Counted from the stretch's first letter, positions 9,850 to 22,807 are shown. The stretch: DNA of 64,000 nucleotides from Verrucomicrobiota bacterium (GCA_004294095.1 RDZR01000025.1:56706-120705), one strand, 5' to 3'. Notes: generated from the sequence alone by a model not told the origin. Translations and numbers: made by a program.

Positions 9850-10515
9850 TCAGGGGACGAGAGAATCATTTATTTCGTAAATGATGGGGGCCACGGCGAG
9901 AGGACTGGAGGGTTCCTCAAAACGCATAATCGCAGTGCCTAACAGCTGCTCTAACATACGTTGCTCGATGAGAATGGCTCTCGGATAAGATTGGAAAAGG
10001 TCTCGCAGGGGCTGGTGATGCTCAATCATCCGCAGAGTATGGGTTGGCTCGTGGCGAACCACTTCGCAAGCGTGCCCATCTTTGAGGCGGAGTTGGCAGA
10101 GTTTTTTTAATTTCTCTTCGAGAGTATCGATCTTGCTGAGATGGATTATCCACTTAGCTCCAAGTTTTTCAAAATATTGGAAAATCAACTTATCGGGATA
10201 GCTATCTCCTTTAAGAATTTTGAGTTCACTCAAGAGGGCAAGACTGAATGCCATTCCTGCTTGCGGGAATAGATCTTGAGCCTTCTGGCTAAGATGGTAA
10301 AAAATTTCCGGCCGCCCTACTTCGCGCCGAGGCACGCGGCTTTTGGTGAGATATCCCAATCTACGAAGTTCTTCACATTGAATTTTGATGGCCATGTATG
10401 ATAGGCCGAGCCGGAGGGCAAGCTCGCTCGTGGTCAGAGAACGGCTACGTTTTAACTCAGCGAAAATTTTTCGCTGAGTCGGCTTTAGCAGGTCGTTGAA
10501 AACTGGGAGTAACAT
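9850..10515 (-). CDS. Winged-helix transcriptional regulator (COG2345/SufR-like)
   Basis: 221 aa; N-terminal HTH LTTSELALRLGLSYMAIKIQCEELRRLGYL followed by a GRPEIFYHLSQKA wing. Confidence 0.65.
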   Translation of the reverse strand: MLLPVFNDLLKPTQRKIFAELKRSRSLTTSELALRLGLSYMAIKIQCEELRRLGYLTKSRVPRREVGRPEIFYHLSQKAQDLFPQAGMAFSLALLSELKILKGDSYPDKLIFQYFEKLGAKWIIHLSKIDTLEEKLKKLCQLRLKDGHACEVVRHEPTHTLRMIEHHQPLRDLFQSYPRAILIEQRMLEQLLGTAIMRFEEPSSPLAVAPIIYEINDSLVP

Positions 10516-10590
10516 GGCATATACAACATGCCCTCGAATAGCCAGTTCTCAACTTGAATTTAATTATTCACGAAAAGTGCTTGATTTTCT

Positions 10591-11610
10591 TTATGCCTGA
10601 GCACTTGCAATGCCGGCCAGTGCACGCTCGATGTGCGGATTGACTTGGCTTTCGACCGATTCGAGTCCAACGCGTATCGCATTTCTGATGGCAAGAGAGG
10701 AAGATGAACCATGGGCGATGATCACCACCCCATTGACTCCTAACAGAGGGCTACCTCCATAAGTTTCGTAGCTGCTTTTTTCTTTAAGTGCTTTAAATGC
10801 GCCTTGGGCGAGCATTGCACCAGCGATGCGCAGCGGATTTTCTTTAATTTCCGTTTTGAGCCATTTGGAGACGGCTTTGGCGGTTGCTTCGATGGTTTTG
10901 AGCATCACATTGCCGACGAATCCGTCGCAGAGCACCACATCTAGCTCGGTTTCAAATAAATCGCTACCTTCGACATTGCCGACGAAGTGAATGCCGGGCG
11001 TATTTTTCAAAAGCTTGAAAGTTTCCTTCGTGAAAGCCGTGCCTTTTTCATCTTCTTCGCCATTCGACATGAGGCCGACTTTTGGGCGTTGCACGTTGAG
11101 CACTCCTTTCGCAAAAGCCGTGCCCATCACGGCATAAGCCACCAGATGCTCCGGTTTTGCTTCCGGATTTGCACCGGCATCCAGAATGTGGCAAAGGCCA
11201 AACTCGTTGGGCAATGCGGAGGCGATGCCCGCGCGGTCCACGCCAGGAATCGTGCGCAATTTGAGTGTTGCCGAAGCTACTACTGCTCCAGTATTTCCAG
11301 CTGAGACGAAGGCATCGGCTGTGCCTTCTTTGACCAAGTCCATCGCTAAGTTGATCGAAGATTGCTTTTTTTTGCGGACCGATTTCGCACCGGGCTCAGC
11401 CATGCCGATGGCTTCTGCCGCATGCACGATGCTGACGCGCGAGTCGCTCAAATTAAAGCCCTGCAGATTTGCTTCTGCCATGATTTGAGCCTGATCACCC
11501 ACTAGGAACAAATGCTTGAGCTTTGGATAGTAGCGCAACGCATCCATGGCTCCGAGGATATTGACGGATGGAGCGCGATCTCCACCCATGACATCAAGAG
11601 CGACTTTCAT
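10591..11610 (-). CDS. plsX: Phosphate acyltransferase PlsX
   Basis: MKVALDVMGGDRAP start; GAEAIGM-like and NTGAVVASA motifs; next to rpmF and a DUF177 gene. Confidence 0.96.
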   Translation of the reverse strand: MKVALDVMGGDRAPSVNILGAMDALRYYPKLKHLFLVGDQAQIMAEANLQGFNLSDSRVSIVHAAEAIGMAEPGAKSVRKKKQSSINLAMDLVKEGTADAFVSAGNTGAVVASATLKLRTIPGVDRAGIASALPNEFGLCHILDAGANPEAKPEHLVAYAVMGTAFAKGVLNVQRPKVGLMSNGEEDEKGTAFTKETFKLLKNTPGIHFVGNVEGSDLFETELDVVLCDGFVGNVMLKTIEATAKAVSKWLKTEIKENPLRIAGAMLAQGAFKALKEKSSYETYGGSPLLGVNGVVIIAHGSSSSLAIRNAIRVGLESVESQVNPHIERALAGIASAQA

Positions 11611-11713
11611 GCTGTTAGATCCATGCTAATGGGCAATAGTGAGAAAAATAAAATGAGCCCGCCTGGAATTTCTTCTGGCGGAATTTACCAAAGCTCGGCT
11701 GGCACGTCAGGCC

Positions 11714-11896
11714 TCAATGCGCTTCGACATTGAGCACTTGGCGGTCCCGGTAGTAGCCACAGGATGGGCATGCAATGTGCGATGGCACTTTGCTCCCACA
11801 TTCTGGACAGCTCTTGAAAATAGGTGCGCGCCAGCGAGTTGCGCCACGGCGCATTTTTTGACGGCTTTTGGATTGGCGGCGTTTTGGAACAGCCAT
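11714..11896 (-). CDS. rpmF: 50S ribosomal protein L32
   Basis: 60 aa; MAVPKRRQSKSRQKMRR, CPECG/CPSCGYYRDRQVL. Confidence 0.95.
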   Translation of the reverse strand: MAVPKRRQSKSRQKMRRGATRWRAPIFKSCPECGSKVPSHIACPSCGYYRDRQVLNVEAH

Positions 11897-11910
11897 GGTA
11901 GTATAGTGCT

Positions 11911-12414
11911 TTAGGGTTGATCTTTCAGGTCCTTAAGGGTGTCGAGAGCTGACCAACGGTCATCACTTTCAACGCGGGGCGGAGTTGCTAGCGTATCTTG
12001 TGTGGGTTTGTCCACTGATAAATATCGAGAATCGATTTCGCATGGAATTGGCACATCGGCATGATCACACCTCGGGTGAGCCGGAAACTGGAAAATAATC
12101 TCCTCACGCAGCGCCTCTGCGATGTCGATGAAGGATGATTGATTCAGCTCTAGGGAGATAGCAACGTCTTGCATGCGAATGGTTTGCACAAACGGCACGA
12201 GGGTGCGCACGCAGGTAAATTCAAAGGCCGCAGCAAGCTCACCCGTGATCAGCAATTCGTCGCCAAAGCGCTGCACCCAAAGATCATAATGCAGCGGGCC
12301 AGCGGGTGCCGCATCTCCGGCCGGTAAGTCAAAAATCTCGGAAGAAAGCTCACCGAGGTAAGATTTTCCCTCTTCAGGCAATTGGTTCACATCGATGCCG
12401 AATGACATTTTCAT
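11911..12414 (-). CDS. YceD/DUF177 family protein
   Basis: 167 aa; position upstream of rpmF; CVRTLVPF and CDHADVPI residues. Confidence 0.75.
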   Translation of the reverse strand: MKMSFGIDVNQLPEEGKSYLGELSSEIFDLPAGDAAPAGPLHYDLWVQRFGDELLITGELAAAFEFTCVRTLVPFVQTIRMQDVAISLELNQSSFIDIAEALREEIIFQFPAHPRCDHADVPIPCEIDSRYLSVDKPTQDTLATPPRVESDDRWSALDTLKDLKDQP

Positions 12415-12522
12415 GCGCGCAAGCTAGCCTGCAAATACCCGCTGCGCCAAGCCGCAATTTTTTTAACCCCCACCCAAGGATCTTGCCTTGCAGATGCAAT
12501 CAATGCCGCTAAAATAAAGACC

Positions 12523-12894
12523 ATGAGTTCCTCACCTATTCACATCACGGCCTATCTCAAAACATTCTGCGGCTGGAGCGAAGGCGTGCGCGCCATCATG
12601 CGCAAGTATCAACTTCCTTTCGATGAAAAAGACATCATCAAAAATCCTGCATTCCGTTGGGAAATGGAACAACGCAGCGGCCAATCGCTTTCCCCATGCG
12701 TGGAAATCAATGGCGAGATGCTTGCCGATGTCAGCGGTGAAGAAGTCGAGCGTTGGATGTTAGATCGCGGGCTCATTCATGCCAACGACCACACGCCAGA
12801 TGCCCCGACCAACTCGTCTTGCACCGATGAGCAGCACGCGGCAATGGCGATGGGGAAATTGCCCGTGCCGGGGAAAATTCGCTTTCTCGATTGA
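12523..12894 (+). CDS. Glutaredoxin-like domain protein
   Basis: 123 aa; ITAYLKTFCGWSEGVRAIMRKYQLPFDEKDIIKNPAFRWEMEQRSGQSLSPCVEINGEML. Confidence 0.75.
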   Translation: MSSSPIHITAYLKTFCGWSEGVRAIMRKYQLPFDEKDIIKNPAFRWEMEQRSGQSLSPCVEINGEMLADVSGEEVERWMLDRGLIHANDHTPDAPTNSSCTDEQHAAMAMGKLPVPGKIRFLD

Positions 12895-12983
12895 GCCGCA
12901 TTTTTTCTGACGCTGCCTCCTTCGAGCGGCAGAAAATAATTTACAGACAAATCAATTCATCGAAGGCATTGTTGTGGTAATCG

Positions 12984-13505
12984 ATGCAACACCCGTCACA
13001 AGTATGGAAGGAGTGGCTGAGCGAGCATAGCTCTCGTTTCTTGCTGTTCGCCCGCGGCTGGACGCAGAATCGCGCGGATGCCGAAGATCTCGTGCAGGAT
13101 GCCATTTTAAGAATGTGGCATTATCAAGCGGACCATGGCAACATCCCCCCAGACTTGCCATTGGTTTACTCGACCATTCGCTTTGCGGCATTGAATCACC
13201 TTCGCCGTGAATCACGCCGTAGGAAACGCGAGGAATCGATTTTATATTTCAACGACTTCTCCGACGCATGGCTCGATCCAGCCGCAGAAGACGATGAAGA
13301 CGCGCTGCTGCTGCGCGATGCCGTTCAGCAGCTCAGCGATAAATTACGTGAAGTGGTGGTGATGAAATTTTGGGGCGGGTTGACCTTTTTACAAATTTCC
13401 GAAGCACTCGCCATTTCCCCCAACACGGCCGCCTCACGCTACCGCTACGCGATGGAGCAACTCGCCCACCAGCTCAAATCTCTCAAAGCCCAACGTCATG
13501 CATAA
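12984..13505 (+). CDS. RNA polymerase sigma factor, ECF-like
   Basis: 173 aa; region 2 NRADAEDLVQDAILRMW; region 4 FLQISEALAISPNTAASRYRYAMEQL. Confidence 0.88.
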   Translation: MQHPSQVWKEWLSEHSSRFLLFARGWTQNRADAEDLVQDAILRMWHYQADHGNIPPDLPLVYSTIRFAALNHLRRESRRRKREESILYFNDFSDAWLDPAAEDDEDALLLRDAVQQLSDKLREVVVMKFWGGLTFLQISEALAISPNTAASRYRYAMEQLAHQLKSLKAQRHA

Positions 13506-13983
13506 GCCAGATCCTACCGCAGAAATTGAGGCATTGATGAGCCGTTTGATGCCACCATCGATCAGCAAATCATCCGAAGAATCCATGCATGCGATGATCG
13601 ATGGTCTCGCTAAAAATTTGCCCTCGCAGCCTGTTCCTCAGACATCCAATCGTAAAGTCCAAGTGGCTGGAATTTCTGCCGCCGCGGCCGCCGTCCTCGG
13701 GGTGCTTGGGTTGTCGATCTGGATGAATGGCCATGCTCCTGCGGGAAAAATCTTCCAAGCCCAAGCCGCCAAGCCGCCATCGATGACTCTTCTAGCAGAA
13801 TCGGATCACATACAATCGATGACAGATGATGGCCTCTATCAGGATGCAAATGGCAGCGTCATGCGAGCATTGCGCATGAATGTGTTAGAAGAAAATCGCC
13901 TGCAAGATCAACTTACCGGCATCATCGTGCACATTTCACAACCCCGAGAGGAAATTCTCTACATGCCCGTGAGTGCTTTTTGA
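13498..13983 (+). CDS. Single-pass membrane protein, putative anti-sigma factor
   Basis: 161 aa; overlaps sigma gene by 8 bp; one TM segment (VAGISAAAAAVLGVLGLSIWM). Confidence 0.55.
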   Translation: MHKPDPTAEIEALMSRLMPPSISKSSEESMHAMIDGLAKNLPSQPVPQTSNRKVQVAGISAAAAAVLGVLGLSIWMNGHAPAGKIFQAQAAKPPSMTLLAESDHIQSMTDDGLYQDANGSVMRALRMNVLEENRLQDQLTGIIVHISQPREEILYMPVSAF

Positions 13984-14714
13984 TCATGAGACGCGCGCTG
14001 ATCATATTTTTGCTTCTGATTCATCCTTGGGCACTCGCTCAAGAGCAGGCTGCACAACCTTGGCTTGGCCTGCATTTGCGCAAACCAGACCCCAGCGTAG
14101 GTGCTCAAATTTCCGCGCTACCACAAGGAGTTGGATTTCTCATCACCTCCATCGAGCCAGATGGCCCGGCAGACCGAGCAGGCATGCAAGAGCTGGATCT
14201 GCTCTGGAAACTGGATGACCAACTGCTCATCAATGAGGGCCAACTTGCAACGTTGCTCAATCTTTCAAAACCTGGTGATCCGATCGCCCTCTCCATTTTC
14301 CGCGCCGGTCAGCCGCTTCAAATCAATATTCAACTCGGGAAAAATCCATCTCCGCAACGCTCATTTCCAGACTCGATGATCGAGTCAGTCCTTTTTTCCT
14401 CGGAAGCATCCGGCCCAATGCGCGTCGTCAACGTGGCTGAAAAAGTCGCCAGCTTCACTCATCAGCAAGGCACTGCGAGCCTGCAGCGACTTGGAAATAT
14501 TGATCGCCTCATCATCCTCGGTCCGGATCAAAAACTCATCTATCAGACAGATTTGTCACAAGATGATTCACTCAAGGATGTGCCCGAGCCATGGAGCCAG
14601 CGCGTGCTCGCATTGCGCCGTGGCCTAGACCAAGCACTCAACGCCTCTGCAGTGCCGATCCGCCAGCCTCGCCCACGCATCATATTGCCTTCGGACACCA
14701 CTGCTCAGCCATAG
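13980..14714 (+). CDS. Secreted PDZ-domain protein
   Basis: 244 aa; signal peptide; PDZ-like GFLITSIEPDGPADRAGMQELDLLWKLDDQLL. Confidence 0.75.
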   Translation: MIMRRALIIFLLLIHPWALAQEQAAQPWLGLHLRKPDPSVGAQISALPQGVGFLITSIEPDGPADRAGMQELDLLWKLDDQLLINEGQLATLLNLSKPGDPIALSIFRAGQPLQINIQLGKNPSPQRSFPDSMIESVLFSSEASGPMRVVNVAEKVASFTHQQGTASLQRLGNIDRLIILGPDQKLIYQTDLSQDDSLKDVPEPWSQRVLALRRGLDQALNASAVPIRQPRPRIILPSDTTAQP

Positions 14715-14750
14715 TTTCTGGTGGGTCGATGATTTCTAAATGGGAATGCC

Positions 14751-17968
<3,218 letters not shown>

Positions 17969-17997
17969 AAAGTCACTCCACACGCATTTTTCAAATG

Positions 17998-18029
17998 AAA
18001 CGGCATCTCTAGTAGATGCCGTTTTTTTT
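17998..18029 (+). terminator. Rho-independent terminator of eno
   Basis: aacggcatct/agatgccgtt hairpin followed by a T run. Confidence 0.85.
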
Positions 18030-18105
18030 GCCTTATAGCCGCTAATGGGATAGATCCCAGCACCAAGTGACAGCGGATTGCATCAGCCATGCCCCTCAAA
18101 TAGTT

Positions 18106-18131
18106 GGCTTGGCGGATATAATCCGCCGCCA
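18106..18131. repeat. Palindromic interspersed repeat TGGCGGCGGATTnnnATCCGCC family
   Basis: ggcttggcggatataatccgccgcca; related copies at 30323, 59671 and 59712. Confidence 0.7.
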
Positions 18132-18166
18132 CAGCTAAAAGACCAGCGGCCTTGGGTGCCGCAGCA

Positions 18167-18853
18167 TTAACAAAGGCGGCGACGACGCAGAAGACCCAGC
18201 GCGCCGATTGCACCGAGAAGCGCACTCGATGGCTCGGGAATAGCGGTGAGGTCGATAGAGATATCATCGAAGCGTCCATTAATTGTGCTAGGAGCAGCAT
18301 TTCCAGCTCCGTCGAAGGCAAAAAGGCGAAAAGTAACCGATGCACCAGGCACAGTGGAATTGAAAGCTGTGAAAGTGTTATTTTTGAGGGTCCATAAACC
18401 GTTGTTTGCATTGCTGCCGGTGAAGATGTTTGCCGTATAGGCATCCGAGCTCGCTCTTAACGCATAGGACAGAGGGCCTGTTAATGTGCTCCGCATTCCA
18501 AAATCCATGTCCGAAAGAATGAAAGTGAAACCAGAAAAAGGAGTAACGGTAAATTCCAGATATCCGCTTTGACCGACCCCCGTGCCGAGTGGGCCGGTTC
18601 TAAAAGCGTTACCAATGTTATTTGTGCCGCTGGCACCGGTGTAGGTGCTTGGACTTGATGAGTTGATTGGAGTTGCAACTGTTCCGTTGCTGTTACCAAT
18701 GCTCATATCGCTGATCGCAAAATTGACAGGAGTTCCTGAGTCAACAGTGCTATTACCGTCTGTAAAATTCCAAACCATTATTGCAGCATGACTTGAAGCC
18801 GCCATCAGAGCGGAGAAGGCCAAAACGGCCAATGTGGATGATTTTCTTTTCAT
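18167..18853 (-). CDS. PEP-CTERM sorting domain protein
   Basis: MKRKSSTLAVLAFSALMAASSHAA signal peptide; C-terminal IPEPSSALLGAIGALGLLRRRRLC. Confidence 0.85.
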   Translation of the reverse strand: MKRKSSTLAVLAFSALMAASSHAAIMVWNFTDGNSTVDSGTPVNFAISDMSIGNSNGTVATPINSSSPSTYTGASGTNNIGNAFRTGPLGTGVGQSGYLEFTVTPFSGFTFILSDMDFGMRSTLTGPLSYALRASSDAYTANIFTGSNANNGLWTLKNNTFTAFNSTVPGASVTFRLFAFDGAGNAAPSTINGRFDDISIDLTAIPEPSSALLGAIGALGLLRRRRLC

Positions 18854-18913
18854 GATTTTTAAGTCGTGATCTTTTTGTGGAGGCATCCAGTGCAGGCTGC
18901 AATGCCAACGAGA

Positions 18914-19013
18914 CCAGATTATTGTAAAGCACTTGGTATGCCAGTTAGAAGAGGAGACAATTGCGTCACAATGGCTTCTGAAAACCGCCATGCCGAAGCA
19001 CCCAGCTCGTCAT
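18914..19013. repeat. 100-bp repeat upstream of PEP-CTERM gene 1
   Basis: 4 mismatches in 100 bp to 19964-20063. Confidence 0.92.
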
Positions 19014-19137
19014 GCGCGATGCCGCGAAAAGGTTACCCATGGGTTTGTTGATTGCAGTGATAGGCTGAGTGGCGACGATTTTTGGGTGCCGTGATAGGTT
19101 TTATATAAGAGAACGGCGACCGAAGATCGCCACCACC

Positions 19138-19172
19138 ACAAAAAACCGGCGGACTCCGTGGAGTCCGCCGGT
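19138..19172 (-). terminator. Rho-independent terminator downstream of PEP-CTERM gene 2
   Basis: Palindrome accggcggactcc-gt-ggagtccgccggt with a T tract on the minus strand. Confidence 0.8.
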
Positions 19173-19287
19173 CTTGGGATGGTGAAAAACAAAACGAATA
19201 TTGAAAGCCGTGCCTCGGTCTTAGGAAGCAGTAGTCAAAGAGACCTTGGGCGCCAACAATTTAGCGGTGGCCTTGGGTGCCGCAGCA

Positions 19288-19911
19288 TTAACCAAGGCGG
19301 CGACGACGCAGAAGACCCAACAAGCCAAGAGCACCGAGCAGCGCACCGGATGGCTCGGGGATGACTTCTCCGTTGAAAGTGAAATCATTTATGCTGAAAG
19401 TCCCTCCGACCTGAGTAGTTCCCCATCCATAAAAACGAAATTCGATAGGGGTAGAAACACCTTGGTAGCTAGGTGCACCTAGCACTATTGTGGCACCTGC
19501 GGCAGTGGGGGTTCCAATATTTGCTGCGAAAGAATCCACGCTTGATCTGAAAGCAAAGGACGTGGGCCCACTGCCGGATGCTTGTCCTGTATAAACAAAA
19601 TTTTCAAAATTAATCGTAAATCCAGGCGACGGTGTTAATGTGAATGTAAAATATGCCGTAGGATCGAGTGTTGCCGTGTTCCAACTCTCAGCGTTGTAAC
19701 GGTTACCTGCGTTTGCTCCCACAATACCTGCACCTCGGCCGATTCCACTTACGGTGATGTTGGGTATCACTGTTTGACCAGCGGTATAAGGATTGGCAGT
19801 GTTCGGGTTTGTCCCAGTAATGGGATTTGCCCAAAGCTCAGCTGCTTGAGAGGAAGATACGGCCATGACGGCGGAGAAGGCCATAACGGCCAGTGTTGAT
19901 TTTCTTTGCAT
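19288..19911 (-). CDS. PEP-CTERM sorting domain protein
   Basis: MQRKSTLAVMAFSAVMAVSSSQAA signal; C-terminal IPEPSGALLGALGLLGLLRRRRLG. Confidence 0.85.
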   Translation of the reverse strand: MQRKSTLAVMAFSAVMAVSSSQAAELWANPITGTNPNTANPYTAGQTVIPNITVSGIGRGAGIVGANAGNRYNAESWNTATLDPTAYFTFTLTPSPGFTINFENFVYTGQASGSGPTSFAFRSSVDSFAANIGTPTAAGATIVLGAPSYQGVSTPIEFRFYGWGTTQVGGTFSINDFTFNGEVIPEPSGALLGALGLLGLLRRRRLG

Positions 19912-19963
19912 GATGATTAAATGGTGATTTTTTGTATAGGCAGAATCTTGATGGTTGGCGAAT

Positions 19964-20063
19964 CCAGATTATTGTAAAGCACCTTGTGTGCCAATTAGAA
20001 GAGGAGACAATTGCGTCACAATGGCTTCTGAAAACCGCCATGCCGAAGCACCCAGCTCGTCAT
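19964..20063. repeat. 100-bp repeat upstream of PEP-CTERM gene 2
   Basis: 96% identical to 18914-19013. Confidence 0.92.
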
Positions 20064-20298
20064 CCCCATGAAGGTTATGGGGGTGAGGAGAAGGGATTTG
20101 AAACCCCTTTCTTACGCAAAAACATGGAGAAGATCCTTGCTAATCCAAAGGGTTGCAAACCCCTTCTCCATAGGCGTAGCCCTCTCAGTGGTTTGATTGC
20201 CAGTTTCATCCCCTTTCGAGTTGCGGATTTTAATTTCAAAAACCTTGCTTGGTGAATTGCTTGGAGTGGTTAGCGTTTCTCAAGATGAAGCCGTCACG

Positions 20299-21357
20299 AT
20301 GAAATTACACACCTGTGGTTCATGTTCCTCGCCGATTTATTTTGAGAACGATGTCTGCCTTTGTTGTGGCAGCGTGGTGGGCTATGATGCGATTTTAGGC
20401 AAGCTGAGGTCGTATCACCGGGCGGCGAATGGGGATTTGGCGCCGGAGGACGATCGAGATGCTGGCACCTGGGTGTATTGCTCAAATCATGACCGCTACG
20501 GTGTTTGCAATTGGGTGGTGCCGAAGGGAGATCCTACTGGGCTGTGCATCTCATGTAGGCTCAATCGAACGATTCCAGATCTTTCCAATGCGTCAAATCT
20601 CTTAAAGTGGTCAAAAATCGAGTTTGCAAAAAGCCGATTAGTCGCTGCGTTGCTGGAGTATGGTCTGCCGGTGATTTCAAAAAGTGAAGATGCACAGCGT
20701 GGCCTAGCATTTGATTTTTTGGAAAATCCCCCCGGCTCGCAAGTGGATCAGTCCAAACGAGTGCTGACCGGGCATGAAGACGGAGTGATCACTCTGAATA
20801 TTGAGGAGGCAGATGATGCGCTGCGCGAGGCAGCCCGCGAGCAAATGGGCGAGCCGTATCGCACGTTGCTTGGCCATTTCCGCCATGAATCCGGCCATTA
20901 TTACTGGGATTTGTTGATCCGTGACGACGCTGCGCGCTTGCATGCATTCCATCAGCTATTTGGCGATGAGCGAGTGGACTATGCCACCGCACTGCAACAC
21001 CACTATCAAAACGGACCCGGAGACGATTGGCAAGAAAAGCACGTCACGAGTTACGCAGCATCCCACCCATGGGAAGATTGGGCGGAAACGTGGGCGCACT
21101 ATTTCCACATTACCGATACGCTGGAAACAGCCGCCGCTCATGGGCTAAGCGTCGGCAATGAGGCTCATCGATTTTATGTGACGGGAAATCGCAGCATGCC
21201 GATCAAGGAAATTGGCATGGAATGGCACGAAGTCCGCACGCTTCTCAACAACATGAATCGTAGCATGGGCCTGCCAGACGCCTATCCATTCGTGCTTTCA
21301 GATACGATCCTCCAAAAGCTATCATTTGTCTCTGATGTGTGCCACGCAGCAGGTTGA
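20299..21357 (+). CDS. Putative zinc-binding metallopeptidase (COG4307-like)
   Basis: N-terminal CGSCSSPIYFENDVCLCCG zinc ribbon; GHFRHESGHYYWDLL metallopeptidase motif. Confidence 0.82.
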   Translation: MKLHTCGSCSSPIYFENDVCLCCGSVVGYDAILGKLRSYHRAANGDLAPEDDRDAGTWVYCSNHDRYGVCNWVVPKGDPTGLCISCRLNRTIPDLSNASNLLKWSKIEFAKSRLVAALLEYGLPVISKSEDAQRGLAFDFLENPPGSQVDQSKRVLTGHEDGVITLNIEEADDALREAAREQMGEPYRTLLGHFRHESGHYYWDLLIRDDAARLHAFHQLFGDERVDYATALQHHYQNGPGDDWQEKHVTSYAASHPWEDWAETWAHYFHITDTLETAAAHGLSVGNEAHRFYVTGNRSMPIKEIGMEWHEVRTLLNNMNRSMGLPDAYPFVLSDTILQKLSFVSDVCHAAG

Positions 21358-21365
21358 TTTGCTGT

Positions 21366-22025
21366 TCATTTCACCATCTCTGCGAGCTCAGGCAGCTTGC
21401 TTCTAAAGTTACCCAAGCTTTTTCCTGAAGGATCGCAGACGATGACGGATGGGATGCCTTTGACGCCGAAATTGAACTCTTTCTTGAATTTTTCAACCTC
21501 GCGGTATTCGAGTTGCGGCCATGGCATGTCGAATTCAGCGGCGTAGGACTCCATCGACTGCTCACCTTTGTCACTGGTGATCAGAATGATCTCGAAGTTG
21601 GCATTTTTGTTGGCCTTGTAAAACTCGACCAATTTGGGCGTGAATTCATGGCACGGCCCACACCACGAGGCGGTGTAATAGAACACGTAAAATTTCCCAG
21701 GCTTCTGCCAATCGTCGATTTTTTTGAGCGATCTGCCTTTTAGTATTTTTAGATTTCCCGTGAGCACCTCGTCAAAGACTGAAGGCGTCGGCGGCTTCCA
21801 CTCGGCTAAGCGCTTGGCATCGGCGGCGACCAAAGTCGATGCCTTGATGGAAAATTCTTGTCCATCCGCGTTTTTGAATTTTCCGGTGAGTTCATCGCCC
21901 GTGCCAGTGGCCTCGATGAGTTCTAGCTGGGCAGTTTTGCCGTCCGTGCGAGTCCATTGGCTCATCTCAGCGAAGGCATGGGAAACCATGAGCGCAGCAA
22001 ATGTGAGTGAAATACAAATTTTCAT
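21366..22025 (-). CDS. Thioredoxin/TlpA-like secreted protein
   Basis: 219 aa; signal peptide; YYTASWCGPCHEFTPKLVEFY; KGIPSVIVCD. Confidence 0.85.
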   Translation of the reverse strand: MKICISLTFAALMVSHAFAEMSQWTRTDGKTAQLELIEATGTGDELTGKFKNADGQEFSIKASTLVAADAKRLAEWKPPTPSVFDEVLTGNLKILKGRSLKKIDDWQKPGKFYVFYYTASWCGPCHEFTPKLVEFYKANKNANFEIILITSDKGEQSMESYAAEFDMPWPQLEYREVEKFKKEFNFGVKGIPSVIVCDPSGKSLGNFRSKLPELAEMVK

Positions 22026-22080
22026 GATGTGGATGATTTAGCACCTACAAGTGGTTTTGTCATCACAGAAGATGCCACAA

Positions 22081-22118
22081 AAAAACCACCCGATGCGCGG
22101 AATCGCACCGGATGGTTG
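22081..22118 (-). terminator. Putative terminator downstream of rpsD
   Basis: aaccacccgatgcg...cgcaccggatggtt stem-loop with poly-A on the + strand (T run on minus). Confidence 0.6.
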
Positions 22119-22170
22119 ATGTAGTTGATTTTTTAAAACGGCCTAGCAGTTAGTTGCTAACTGTTAGCGT

Positions 22171-22782
22171 TTAGCGGTTGTAAAGCTCAACGATCAATTG
22201 CTCGTTGACCAATGGATTAATGTCCTCACGGTCCGGCACTCGGGAGACGGTTGCCTCCAATTTATCCTGCTGGACTTCTAACCAATCCACATTGGCTGCG
22301 GCCTGGGTTAAATCACACATGCGGACGGCGAGTTGCTGGGATGATGGCTTGGCGACCACTTTAACGACATCGCCCGGCTTCACTTGGAAGCTCGGAATAT
22401 CCACCACACGGCCATTCACCTGGATGTGTCCGTGATTGACGATTTGGCGGGCGGATTGGCGAGTATTGCCAAAGCCTGCGCGGTAAACGACATTGTCCAA
22501 ACGCAATTCTAACAGTTGGAGAAGAATCACACCCGTCACCCCGCGGCGGCGAGCTGCTTCTTCGTAGTAGCCACGGAATTGTTTTTCGAGAACTCCATAT
22601 TGGAAGCGCAGCTTTTGCTTCTCTCCCAGAGCGGTGGAGTATTCACTTTTTTTCTTCCGCCCAGCGCGCACACCGTGCTGGCCAGGTGGAAAATTGCGGC
22701 GCTCAAACGCCTTCGATGGGCCAAAGAGTGAGATGCCAAAACGGCGGCTAATCTTTGCGCGTGGTCCGGTATAACGTGCCAT
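22171..22782 (-). CDS. rpsD: 30S ribosomal protein S4
   Basis: 203 aa; MARYTGPRAKISRRFG; LELRLDNVVYRAGF; HGHIQVNGRVVDIPSF. Confidence 0.97.
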   Translation of the reverse strand: MARYTGPRAKISRRFGISLFGPSKAFERRNFPPGQHGVRAGRKKKSEYSTALGEKQKLRFQYGVLEKQFRGYYEEAARRRGVTGVILLQLLELRLDNVVYRAGFGNTRQSARQIVNHGHIQVNGRVVDIPSFQVKPGDVVKVVAKPSSQQLAVRMCDLTQAAANVDWLEVQQDKLEATVSRVPDREDINPLVNEQLIVELYNR

Positions 22783-22807
22783 AAAATAAATTGATGATAG
22801 ATGAAAA

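Noticed and set aside
20197-20298. Upstream extension of the metallopeptidase ORF
   Set aside because: Conserved zinc ribbon starts at MKLHTCGSC; upstream residues look like non-coding translation
22147-22163. cagttag-ttg-ctaactg small inverted repeat after rpsD
   Set aside because: Short arms, 3-nt loop and no T tract; not called as a terminator, although it touches the TGTTAG motif theme
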